Assembly (NCBI RefSeq): GCF_020622065.1
Contig: NZ_JAHRYQ010000002.1
Span: 927,905 to 991,904 of the forward strand
Direction: 5' to 3'
Length of the DNA: 64,000 nt
From: Geothrix sp.
GTDB lineage: Bacteria > Acidobacteriota > Holophagae > Holophagales > Holophagaceae
Shown here one piece after another: positions 17,213-25,280 of the stretch. A program made the translations under genes and the position numbers. The first letter of the stretch is position 1; each line of letters starts with the position of its first letter. The notes beneath the pieces were generated by a model. The model did not search any database and was not told the DNA's origin. It saw nothing but the letters and a program-made list of their open reading frames with translations.

Positions 17213-18517
17213 TCAGCGCAGCAGCTTCTTGAGGACGCGCAGCCGTTCCACCTCCACCAGGCGCACCAGCAGCACGCGGTCGCCCACCCAGACCCAGGCC
17301 GTCCCCAGGGGCTCCCTCAGCGCCACCTCGGGCCCCCGCGGGAGCCACCCCTTCACGGAGGCCCGCAGGCTCACCGCGGCGCGCCAATCGGGGCGATGCG
17401 CCTCGAAAAGGGCCTGGCGCTGGCGCTCGGGTGGCAGAGCGCTCTCATTCCACCGCTGGTCCCAAGCATCGATGGCGCCATTCTCCCGCCAGGCCCAGGC
17501 GGGATCCCAGGCGGGCCAGGGCAGCGCTCCTTCCGGCACGGGGCTCCATTCCACCTTGGCTGGTGGGCTGGTGCGGCGGGCCATGCCCTCCTCGGGCAGG
17601 GGCGCCACCAGGGCCATGCGCTGCGGCGGATGGGCGGTGAGCAGGCCCGGCCCCGCAGCTTGGCGGCGCCACCGTCCCCCTTCCAGCCACCAGGCCGTCC
17701 AGCCCTGGATGCCGCCATGCCACAGCCGGTCCCCCCGGGGGAACCAGAGCCGGTCGCCGGCGTGCCAGGGGAGGTCGAGGCGGGCACCGGGCAGGTCCCG
17801 GCCATCCTCGGACAGGGCCTCCACCTTGGTGGCCAGGCCCCGCGGCGGGGCCGGCAGGCCGGGTTCATCCCAGGCCGCGAGCGTGGGTTCGGTGGCCTCC
17901 CCTTCCAAGGGGAGGGTCGTGAGCAGCAGGGCCGGCTCCGTCCTGGGCTCGGCGGGCTCGGGAAGTCCCAGGAGCGCCGCCCGCCCATCCCAGCTGAAGC
18001 GGCTCCAGGGACCGGACTGGGTGGACCAGATCACCCGGCCCTCCGGTACCTCCAGCAGCCGGGTCTCGAAGCGCGCGGGACCCATCTGCAGGGTCACCAG
18101 CAGACGGCTGCCCTTGGCGGGATCGAGCCGCGCCGAGCAGAGCGGCGCATCAAACCGGTACCGGCGCCATTCCAGGCCGCGCCAGAGCACCACTTCGCTG
18201 CGCCCTCCAGGGCCGTTCAGCGCAAGGCCCTGGTCCGCGAGGTAGGGCGAGGCTGGCTCCCAGGGCGTGCCGAAGCCCCCCTCGAAGGGCCAGGGCTCGG
18301 ACTGGTCGGGATCCTGTGCGCCCTGGAAGCGGGGGGACCAGCCATCCTCCAGGCGCCACTCCGCCAGGACCTCGAAGCCCCCGAGGTTCATGAGTGCGGG
18401 CGTCTCCACCGCCGTGACCCCGCCCGCGTTCACAGGACGCGGCGCCTGCACCACCGCGAAGAGCAGCAGCATGGCGGCGATGAAGAGGCTGGCGATGATG
18501 TACCGTTGGGGGATCAC
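17213..18517 (-). CDS. exported protein of unknown function
   Basis: 434 residues. An N-terminal signal or anchor (about 6-25: IIASLFIAAMLLLFAVVQA) is followed by a Trp- and Pro-rich, beta-like region without recognised motifs. Repeated phrases such as RLWFPRGDRLWHGGIQGWTAWW suggest a propeller-like or concanavalin-like fold, but this is weak. The C-terminal end reads LGTAWVWVGDRVLLVRLVEVERL. Codon usage and GC content match neighbours, so there is no sign of transfer. It is divergent from the CYTH gene (57-base gap). Confidence 0.68.
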   Translation of the reverse strand: MIPQRYIIASLFIAAMLLLFAVVQAPRPVNAGGVTAVETPALMNLGGFEVLAEWRLEDGWSPRFQGAQDPDQSEPWPFEGGFGTPWEPASPYLADQGLALNGPGGRSEVVLWRGLEWRRYRFDAPLCSARLDPAKGSRLLVTLQMGPARFETRLLEVPEGRVIWSTQSGPWSRFSWDGRAALLGLPEPAEPRTEPALLLTTLPLEGEATEPTLAAWDEPGLPAPPRGLATKVEALSEDGRDLPGARLDLPWHAGDRLWFPRGDRLWHGGIQGWTAWWLEGGRWRRQAAGPGLLTAHPPQRMALVAPLPEEGMARRTSPPAKVEWSPVPEGALPWPAWDPAWAWRENGAIDAWDQRWNESALPPERQRQALFEAHRPDWRAAVSLRASVKGWLPRGPEVALREPLGTAWVWVGDRVLLVRLVEVERLRVLKKLLR

Positions 18518-18574
18518 AAGGGGTCCGGTGCCTTTGCACCATCATGCCCCATCCCCGCGGAAGGCCGGTCCGAG

Positions 18575-19099
18575 ATGAAGCACAAACCCGCCCTGGAGAC
18601 CGAGCTGAAACTGCGCATCCCCGCCACCGGCCCGTACCGCCCCCTGTTGGAAGCCCTGGGGTTCCGCGAGGCCGTCCCCGCCCAGCCGGAAATCAGCGTG
18701 CTCTGGGACCGGAACGGGGAGCTGCGGACGGCGGGTTCCGCCCTCCGCACCCGTCGCTACGCGGGCCACCACCGCCTGACCTGGAAGGGCCCCAAGGTGC
18801 CCGATCCGATCCTGAAGATCCGCCCCGAGCATGAGACCGGCATCGAGGATGGATCCTCTCTGGAGGCCATCCTCCGCGCCCTCGGCTTCGAGCCCATCCT
18901 GCGCATGGAGAAGGTGCGGGCCGTGTGGGAGCGCGCGGAGCTCGAAGCCTGCCTCGACGAGACCCCCTTCGGTTGCTACCTCGAACTAGAGGGCGACCCC
19001 CAGGCCATCCGCGTCGCCATGGAAGGCTTGGGCCTGGCCCCCGACCGCGCCGAGCCCCGCAGCTACCCCGAGCTGTACCAGGCGCACGGCCTGGGCTGA
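18575..19099 (+). CDS. CYTH-domain protein (class IV adenylate cyclase/thiamine triphosphatase superfamily)
   Basis: 174 residues. The diagnostic ExExK motif is at residues 8-12 (ETELK), close to the N-terminus, and the rest of the triphosphate tunnel alternates charged strands: RTRRYAGHHRLTWKGPK, LKIRPEHETG, and FGCYLELEGDP near the end. CYTH enzymes hydrolyse or cyclise triphosphates (thiamine triphosphate, ATP, inorganic triphosphate). The substrate cannot be predicted here. The reading frame stays open for more than 2 kb upstream on this strand, but that stretch is shadow of the leftward genes. Homology and a GGAAGG upstream sequence support the ATG at 18575. Confidence 0.86.
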   Translation: MKHKPALETELKLRIPATGPYRPLLEALGFREAVPAQPEISVLWDRNGELRTAGSALRTRRYAGHHRLTWKGPKVPDPILKIRPEHETGIEDGSSLEAILRALGFEPILRMEKVRAVWERAELEACLDETPFGCYLELEGDPQAIRVAMEGLGLAPDRAEPRSYPELYQAHGLG

Positions 19100-19103
19100 A
19101 GAA

Positions 19104-19182
19104 GCTGGTCGCGGAAGACGGGATCGATGCGGAAGGCGCGGAGAGAAGAACCAGTCCTCTCTCCGCGCCTTCCGCGACCAGC
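19104..19182. terminator. competing hairpins between convergent genes
   Basis: Two mutually exclusive stems share one arm. One is 14 bp (19104-19117 with 19169-19182). The other is 18 bp (19129-19146 with 19158-19175). The region separates the convergent CYTH and cystathionine gamma-synthase-type genes and can act in both directions. There is no T run after either stem. Confidence 0.6.
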
Positions 19183-19185
19183 CTG

Positions 19186-20340
19186 CTAGGCCTTCAGCAC
19201 GCGCTCCAGGTCCTCGATGAGGTCCTGGACATCCTCCACGCCCACGCTGAGGCGGAGGAGGTTGTCGTTGATGCCCAGGCGCTGGCGGTCGGCCTCGGGC
19301 ACGCTGCCGTGGGTCATGCTGGCAGGGTGGCAGACGAGGCTCTCCACGCCGCCCAGGCTCTCGGCCAGGGAGAAGACCTTGAACGAGGAGGCCATGCGCC
19401 GCGTGCGCTCGGCATCGCCCGTGTCGAAGCTCACGATGCCCGAGAAGCCCTTCATCTGCTGCTTGGCCAGGGCGTGCTGGGGATGGGATTCGAGGCCCGG
19501 GTAGTAGACGGCCTTCAGATCCTTGCGCTCTTCGAGCCAGCGGGCGATGCGAAGGGCACTGGCATTGTGGCGCTCCATGCGGAGGTGCAGCGTCTTGGTG
19601 CCCCGCAGGATGAGCCAGGATTCCATGGGCGAGAGAATGCCGCCGGCGGCCTTCTGGTGAAAGCGCAGGCCCTCGGCGATGTCCTCGCGGTTGGTGATGG
19701 CGATGCCGCCGATGGAGTCGCTGTGGCCGTTCAGATACTTGGTCGTGGAGTGGAAGACCAGGTCCGCCCCCAGCTCCAGGGGCCGCTGGTTGTACGGCGT
19801 GGCGAAGGTGTTGTCCACCGCCAACACGGCCGTGCAGCCCATCTGCGTCATCACGCGCCGCACGCCGGGGATGTCCGTGATCCCCAGCATGGGGTTGGTG
19901 GGCGTCTCCAGCATCACCAGCTTGGTGTTCGGGCGCAGCGCCGCCTGGAAGGCCGCCAGATCGCCGGTATCCACCTGGGTGTACGAGAGGCCGAACCGGG
20001 TCATCACCTTGTCCAGCAGGCGGAAGGTGCCGCCGTAGACATTGTCGCCCAGCACCACATGGTCGCCGCTGGAGAGCTGCTCGAAGATGGCCTGCACCGC
20101 CGCCATGCCCGAACCGAAGGCCATGCCGTGGGCGCCGCCCTCCAGCGCCGCGAGGTTGCCCTCCAGGGCATCGCGGGTGGGGTTGCGCACACGGGCGTAG
20201 TCGAAGCCCTTGTTGATGCCCAGCCCCTCCTGGATGTAGGTGCTGGTGAAGTAGACCGGCGTCATGATGGCGCCGTTGGTGGGATCCGGCGCCTGGCCTG
20301 CGTGGATGCAGCGGGTATCGAAACGGCCTTCGGTGTTCAT
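19186..20340 (-). CDS. metB: cystathionine gamma-synthase-type PLP enzyme
   Basis: 384 residues of the Cys/Met metabolism PLP family. The PLP lysine is K201 in HSTTKYLNGHSD. Other family marks are YARVRNPTRDALE, FGSGMAAVQAI, LGDNVYGGTFRLLDKV, ETPTNPMLGI and the substrate-binding loop SLGGVESLVCHPASMTH. Members use activated homoserine with cysteine (MetB), sulfide (MetZ) or cleave cystathionine (MetC/CGL). The length and the close CGS/CGL-like sequence favour MetB, but CGL activity cannot be excluded. The start chosen is the ATG at 20340, preceded by AAGGAT, rather than an in-frame ATG 57 bases upstream that overlaps the next gene. It is divergent from the small lipoprotein-like gene. Confidence 0.88.
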   Translation of the reverse strand: MNTEGRFDTRCIHAGQAPDPTNGAIMTPVYFTSTYIQEGLGINKGFDYARVRNPTRDALEGNLAALEGGAHGMAFGSGMAAVQAIFEQLSSGDHVVLGDNVYGGTFRLLDKVMTRFGLSYTQVDTGDLAAFQAALRPNTKLVMLETPTNPMLGITDIPGVRRVMTQMGCTAVLAVDNTFATPYNQRPLELGADLVFHSTTKYLNGHSDSIGGIAITNREDIAEGLRFHQKAAGGILSPMESWLILRGTKTLHLRMERHNASALRIARWLEERKDLKAVYYPGLESHPQHALAKQQMKGFSGIVSFDTGDAERTRRMASSFKVFSLAESLGGVESLVCHPASMTHGSVPEADRQRLGINDNLLRLSVGVEDVQDLIEDLERVLKA

Positions 20341-20383
20341 GGGACCATCCTTCGGTGATCCTTCAGTGTGATGGGGTGCCGCC

Positions 20384-20797
20384 ATGAGGAAAAGCATCGC
20401 TTCGGTTTCGCTGTCGCTGGCCTCCCTGGCTTGTCACTCCGACAAGCCCGAAGAGCAGGTCCGGAAGGCCTTCGAGGCCTGCCGCGCCGCCGTGGAGGCC
20501 GGGGATGCCGCCGCCGCGACCGCCCCCCTGGATGCCGCCTTCCGCGGCCCCGAGGGCATGGACAAGGCCATGGCCCGGGCCTTCCTCCTGGGCACCTTCC
20601 GCCAGGAGCGGGTCGGCGTCACCGTGATGCAGAACCAGGTCGCCGTGAAGGGAAACGACGCCTTCCAGGAGGTGGACCTGGTCCTCACCGGGCGCAGCGG
20701 CGGCCTCCTGCCGCAGGACGCCTCCCGCCGAAGCTTCCGGCTGCACTGGCGGGAGGCGGGAGGGGACTGGCGGTTGCTCGGGATCCAGGAACGCTGA
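20384..20797 (+). CDS. small putative lipoprotein of unknown function
   Basis: 137 residues. The N-terminus (MRKSIASVSLSLASLAC) looks like a short lipoprotein signal with Cys17, although the lipobox is weak because position -3 is Ser rather than Leu. The rest is a compact alpha+beta domain rich in Ala, with two beta strands (VGVTVMQNQVAVKG and FQEVDLVLTG) reminiscent of small NTF2-like or DUF4878-type domains. No catalytic motif is seen. It converges on the Ser/Thr kinase gene with only three bases between stop codons. Confidence 0.65.
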   Translation: MRKSIASVSLSLASLACHSDKPEEQVRKAFEACRAAVEAGDAAAATAPLDAAFRGPEGMDKAMARAFLLGTFRQERVGVTVMQNQVAVKGNDAFQEVDLVLTGRSGGLLPQDASRRSFRLHWREAGGDWRLLGIQER

Positions 20798-20800
20798 GCG

Positions 20801-22126
20801 TCAGGAGCCCAGGTAGCTCATGAACTCCTGGTGCAGCTCCAGCGGCAGGCGATAGGCGCGCTCCTCGTCGATCACCAGCTGGGCGCACCGGGGAACCCCC
20901 CGCAGGGTCGAGGCCGGGAGACCCCGGTCGCGGGCCCGGCGCAGGCACTGCATCATCGCGTCCAGCTGCCCCAGCCGGTAGAGGGTGACCAGGAGGAGGG
21001 CGTGAGCTCCCGCATTGCCGGGATCGATCTCGAGGGCTTGGGTCAGCTGGCGGCGGGTGGTCTCGAGAACATCCCGCCGGACCTCGGCGCGGCCCTGGGA
21101 GGCGTCCGTGCTTCTGGGAGCCTCGCGGCCGCTCTCACGGGCGGCTGGGGCGGGGGAAGCCTCCGTCCCCGGAGCTCCCGGGGCCCGCGGCGCCGGAGGT
21201 CGGGGAATCGGCAGGCCCCGGGGAGGCGTCGGCGGAGCCGGTACCCATCCGGACGCGGGGCGCCGGACCTGGTGGGCCTGGGTGGGGCGCTCCTGATCCC
21301 AGCGCCAGGCGGGATCCTTGGCCGAACGCAGCACGACCGCCAGATCCTCCGCCGTCTGGAAGCGGTTCGCCGGATCCTTCGCCAGGGCGCGATTCAGGAT
21401 GCCCTGCACATCCCGGCTGATGCCCCGGCAGGCCTGCTGGGACAGCAGGGGGGGCGTCTCGTGGAGCAACCGGTAGATCACCGCGCCGGGGCTGGGGCCG
21501 TCGAAGGGCGGCACGCCGGCCAGGGCCTCGAACAGGATCACGCCCACCGCGAAGAGGTCGCTGCGGGGATCCGAGCGGCCGCTCTGAAGGTACTCCGGCG
21601 CCATGTAGTTTACGGTCCCGAACACCGTGCCCTCGTCCGTGGCATCCGAGTTGAAGACCTTGGCCACGCCGAAGTCCAGCACCTTGGCCTGGAGGTTCTT
21701 CCCGTCCCAGACCACGCGGATGTTCGAGGGCTTGATGTCCCGGTGGAGCACCTTCTGGCGATGGGCCACGGCAAGGCCATCGCAGACCTGGGCCAGCACC
21801 TCGAGCGCGTCCTGGGGGGTGATGGTGCCGGCCCGGATGAGCGTGCCCAGGTCCTCCCCCTTCACCAGCTCCATGGCGAGGTAGAGCACACCCTGCTCCT
21901 CCCCCATTTCGTGGATCGTGACGATGTTCGGGTGGTTCAGCACCCCGGCGGCGCGGGCCTCCATGGCGAAGCGCTCGCGGGCCTCCGGCCCCATGCCTGC
22001 CGAGGGATGGATGACCTTGATGGCCACCTCACGGCCGATGATCGGATCCCGGCCCACATACACTTCACCCATGCTTCCCTGGGCGAGCAACCGGACGATT
22101 TCGAACTTCCCAAGGCGCGTCAACAC
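20801..22126 (-). CDS. cytoplasmic Ser/Thr protein kinase with C-terminal TPR-like helices
   Basis: 441 residues. The kinase domain spans about 7-270: G-loop LAQGSMGEVYV, ATP lysine K37 in AIKV, catalytic loop HRDIKPSN with H128 and D130, DFGVA, APEYLQSG. All catalytic residues are present. A proline/alanine-rich linker (about 285-350) leads to a short helical repeat region (ALEIDPGNAGAHALLLVTLYRLGQLDAM) that resembles a TPR. There is no membrane segment, so the kinase is cytosolic. It follows ligA by 62 bases in the same direction at the end of the shape-gene block, but whether it belongs to that transcript is unknown. Confidence 0.9.
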   Translation of the reverse strand: MLTRLGKFEIVRLLAQGSMGEVYVGRDPIIGREVAIKVIHPSAGMGPEARERFAMEARAAGVLNHPNIVTIHEMGEEQGVLYLAMELVKGEDLGTLIRAGTITPQDALEVLAQVCDGLAVAHRQKVLHRDIKPSNIRVVWDGKNLQAKVLDFGVAKVFNSDATDEGTVFGTVNYMAPEYLQSGRSDPRSDLFAVGVILFEALAGVPPFDGPSPGAVIYRLLHETPPLLSQQACRGISRDVQGILNRALAKDPANRFQTAEDLAVVLRSAKDPAWRWDQERPTQAHQVRRPASGWVPAPPTPPRGLPIPRPPAPRAPGAPGTEASPAPAARESGREAPRSTDASQGRAEVRRDVLETTRRQLTQALEIDPGNAGAHALLLVTLYRLGQLDAMMQCLRRARDRGLPASTLRGVPRCAQLVIDEERAYRLPLELHQEFMSYLGS

Positions 22127-22188
22127 GGGGGTTCCAGGACGATGGACCCCCGATCATCGGACGGAGGCGCGGATTCCGTCCAGGGATT

Positions 22189-24195
22189 TCATGGCGCCAT
22201 CCCGAGACCCAGCAGCCAGGCCTCGTCCCGCACGGGGATGCCCAGCGCCTCGGCCTTGGCCAGCTTGGATCCCGCCTTCTCCCCGGCCACCAGCACCGTG
22301 GTCTTGGGCGAGACGCTGCTCGTGACCTTGGCTCCGAGCTGCTTCAGCAGGCCTTCGGCGTCTTCCCGCGAAAGCGTGGGCAGGGTGCCCGTGACCACCG
22401 CGACCTCGCCCGATAGCGGGAGGCCCCCCCGGTCGCGCACCGGCGGGGGCGTGGGCTGCACACCCAGCGAGGCCAGTCGCGTGGGCAGGTCCGGGTGCAG
22501 CGCCGCGAAGACCCGCAAGGCCGCGGCCACCTTGGGTCCCACCTCCTCCACGGCCTGCAGGCGGCCCTCCTCCTCGGCCCACAGCGCCCCCAGGGAAGGG
22601 TAAGCCTCGGCCAGCAGCTCTGCCGTCCGGGCACCCACCATGGGAATCCCCAGGGCGTGGATCCAGCGGGCCAGGGGCTTCACCCGGGTGGCGGCGAGGG
22701 CCTCCAGGAGGTTCTGCGCGGACTTCTCCGCCATGCGGTCCAGGCCCGAGAGATAGGCCAAGCCGAGCAGAGGCTCGTCCAGCAGGGTCAGGATCTCCCA
22801 GGGCTGTTCGAAGCGGCCCGAAGCCACCAGCTGCTCCACCAGAGCCTCCCCCATGCCTTCGATGTCCAGGGCCGACCGCCCGCCGAAGTGGAGCATGCGG
22901 GCCGTGAGTTTGGCGGGGCACTCGGGGTTGAGGCAGCGGATGGCGACCTCGGCATCGTCCGCCTTGCCCACCTCGCCTCCGCAGACCGGGCAGGCCGCTG
23001 GAATGGTCGGCGCGGGAAGGACCCGATCCTCTTCGCCCGGCACCAGGGCCACCACCTTGGGGATGACCTCCCCACCCTTCTCGATGAACACACGGTGGCC
23101 CACCTTCAGCCCGAGGCGCGCCAGCTCGTCGGCATTGTGGAGAGTGGCGCGGCGCACGGTGGAGCCGGCCACTTCGACTGCCTCCAGCTCTGCCACCGGC
23201 GTGAGCTTGCCCGTGCGGCCCACCTGCCAGGTGATGCCCAGCACCGTGGTGGTCACCTGCGTCGCGGGGTATTTGAACGCGATGGCCCAGCGCGGCACGC
23301 GGTCCGTGGCGCCGAGGCGCCTCTGCACCTCGGGATCGAGGACCTTGAGCACCACGCCATCCGTATCGAAGGGAAGCTTCAAGCGGGCCTCGGCCTGGTC
23401 GCCGATGAAAGCCTGCACCGCCTCCAGGCCACCCTCGGCGTGGGCCGGCATCCTGCCGAACCCCCAGGTGGCGAGGCGGGCCATGGCAGAGGCGTGATCT
23501 TCCGAATCACCGGCCTCCCGGAGCACCTGCCAGGGCAGGAAGGAGAGGCCGCGGGCCGCCACCTCCCGGCTGTCCAGCAGCTTCATGGTGCCGCTGGCGG
23601 CGTTGCGGGGATTGGCGAAGCGGGCCTCGGCCCGCGCGTCCCGCTGGCGGTTCAGCTCCTCCCAGCGCTTGCGGGAAAGGAACACCTCGCCGCGGACGAT
23701 CAGGCGCTCCGGCGCCTCTGCCGGCAGCGTCAGGGGGATGTCCGCGATGGTGCGGGCATTTTCCGTCACCAGCTCGCCGGTCTCCCCATCCCCGCGGGTC
23801 AGTGCCTCCACCAGGACGCGGCCCTCGTAGCGCAGCGACAGGGACAGGCCGTCCACCTTCAGCTCGGCGGCATAGCGCGGCTCGGCCTCCGGCGCCAGCT
23901 TCCGCCATTTCAATTCCCATTCCCGCAGCTCGGCTTCGGAGTAGGCATTGTCGAGGCTGAGCATGGGGGTGCCGTGGCGGCGCTTCTCGAAGGCCTCGAC
24001 CGGCGGCGCACCCACGCGGGTAGTGGGGCTGTTGGGATCGGCCAGATCCGGGTGGGCCTCCTCCAGGGCCCTGAGTTCCCGTTCCAGCGCATCGTACTCC
24101 GCGTCGGAGACGCTGGGCTGGTCGAGCACATAGTAGCGGTGCCGGTGCGTCCGCACCTGGTCCGCCAAGTCCTTCATGCGCCTCTGCAGGTCCAT
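22189..24195 (-). CDS. ligA: NAD-dependent DNA ligase LigA
   Basis: 668 residues, standard length. It seals nicks in replication and repair using NAD+. In order: the Ia NAD-binding domain (HRYYVLDQPSVSDAEYD), the adenylation site lysine K113 in AELKVDGLSLSLRYE, an OB fold, the four-cysteine zinc finger (CPVCGGEV...CLNPECPAKL), helix-hairpin-helix repeats, and a C-terminal BRCT domain with TGTLPTLSREDAEGLLKQLGAKV. The ATG at 24195 overlaps the rodA stop (TGATG). A GTG three bases earlier would give GTGA and one more residue. It sits unusually at the end of the mre-rodA operon. Confidence 0.97.
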   Translation of the reverse strand: MDLQRRMKDLADQVRTHRHRYYVLDQPSVSDAEYDALERELRALEEAHPDLADPNSPTTRVGAPPVEAFEKRRHGTPMLSLDNAYSEAELREWELKWRKLAPEAEPRYAAELKVDGLSLSLRYEGRVLVEALTRGDGETGELVTENARTIADIPLTLPAEAPERLIVRGEVFLSRKRWEELNRQRDARAEARFANPRNAASGTMKLLDSREVAARGLSFLPWQVLREAGDSEDHASAMARLATWGFGRMPAHAEGGLEAVQAFIGDQAEARLKLPFDTDGVVLKVLDPEVQRRLGATDRVPRWAIAFKYPATQVTTTVLGITWQVGRTGKLTPVAELEAVEVAGSTVRRATLHNADELARLGLKVGHRVFIEKGGEVIPKVVALVPGEEDRVLPAPTIPAACPVCGGEVGKADDAEVAIRCLNPECPAKLTARMLHFGGRSALDIEGMGEALVEQLVASGRFEQPWEILTLLDEPLLGLAYLSGLDRMAEKSAQNLLEALAATRVKPLARWIHALGIPMVGARTAELLAEAYPSLGALWAEEEGRLQAVEEVGPKVAAALRVFAALHPDLPTRLASLGVQPTPPPVRDRGGLPLSGEVAVVTGTLPTLSREDAEGLLKQLGAKVTSSVSPKTTVLVAGEKAGSKLAKAEALGIPVRDEAWLLGLGMAP

Positions 24196-25280
24196 CACTT
24201 CACCCTCGATCGATGCAGGATGCCCATGATCAGACCCAGGGCCAGAAAGAAACTCAAGGTGCTGCTGCCGCCCGCGCTGAAGAAGGGCAGCACCATGCCC
24301 TTGTTGGGCAGGGCTCCCGCCACCATGCCCACATTCACCATCAAGTGCAGGGCGAAGATGCCGGCGGCCCCGGCGCAGAAGTAGGCCTCGGCGTTCGAGT
24401 GCGCGGCCTTGGCGGCGTCGAGAATCCGGCTGAGCAGCAGGCCGAACAGCCCCAGGACGATGAGCACGCCGATGAAGCCCCGCTCCTCAGCCCACACGCT
24501 GAAGGCGAAGTCCGTGGTCTTCACCGGGAGGAAGTTCAGCTGCGTCTGGGACCCGCTGGTGAAGCCCTTCCCGATGAGCCCACCGGCACCGATGGCGATG
24601 CGGCTCTGGTTCACCTGATAGCCCTTGCCCTGAAGATCGCTGGAAGGATCCAGGAAGATCATCACCCGCTGCTTCTGGTAAGGCTTGAGGGCGACCTTCC
24701 AGGCGCCGAAGCCGCCCACGACGATCAGCAGCAGGAGCCCCGCCACCCAGCGGGCCCGCAGCCCCTTCATCAGAGGGATGATCAGCAGGATCGGCAGGAA
24801 GCTGAGGGCCATGCCAAGGTCGGGCTGGCGCTGGATGAGCAGCATGGGGAAGACCACCAGGCCCACCGCGCCGAACAGCTCCAGCCGGCCCACCGAATCC
24901 ACCGGGCGGGAGCCCAGCCGCTGCGACACATAGAGCAGCGTCACCCACTTCATCAGCTCGGAAGGCTGGAAGGTCTGACCGGCGATGACGAACCACCGGG
25001 TGGCGCCGCCGATCTTCTTGCCCACCACCAGCACCGCCGCCAGGGCCACGAGGCCAAGCAGGTAGGCGAGGAAGCTGTAGCGGAAGATCCGGCGGGGGTA
25101 GGTGTTGGCCAGCAGCAGCATGAGCAGCATGCCCATGAGGTTCCAGAGCATCTGCTTGAGCCAGATGCCCGCCTGGGGCGTGTTCCGGCCCGCCGAGAAC
25201 AGCGTCAGCGTGCCCAGCAGCGTGAGGGCCAGGATCACCCACAGCAGGCGCGGGTCCAGGGCACGCAGACGCTCCTTCAT
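24195..25280 (-). CDS. rodA: rod-shape determining glycosyltransferase RodA (SEDS)
   Basis: 361 residues, about ten membrane helices. RodA polymerises lipid II into glycan strands for cell elongation with PBP2. The SEDS signature segment is clear: GAGGLIGKGFTSGSQTQLNFLP then TTDFAFSVWAEERGF. The C-terminal LPFFSAGGSSTLSFFLALGLIMGI is also typical. Its ATG overlaps the mrdA stop codon (ATGA), and its own stop overlaps ligA, so translation of mrdA, rodA and ligA is coupled. Confidence 0.96.
   Translation of the reverse strand: MKERLRALDPRLLWVILALTLLGTLTLFSAGRNTPQAGIWLKQMLWNLMGMLLMLLLANTYPRRIFRYSFLAYLLGLVALAAVLVVGKKIGGATRWFVIAGQTFQPSELMKWVTLLYVSQRLGSRPVDSVGRLELFGAVGLVVFPMLLIQRQPDLGMALSFLPILLIIPLMKGLRARWVAGLLLLIVVGGFGAWKVALKPYQKQRVMIFLDPSSDLQGKGYQVNQSRIAIGAGGLIGKGFTSGSQTQLNFLPVKTTDFAFSVWAEERGFIGVLIVLGLFGLLLSRILDAAKAAHSNAEAYFCAGAAGIFALHLMVNVGMVAGALPNKGMVLPFFSAGGSSTLSFFLALGLIMGILHRSRVK

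Noticed and set aside
16154..18574. Long plus-strand frame before the CYTH gene
   Set aside because: It runs antisense through the response regulator and the exported protein genes with no recognisable domain. Only the part after 18575 has the ExExK motif and CYTH homology.
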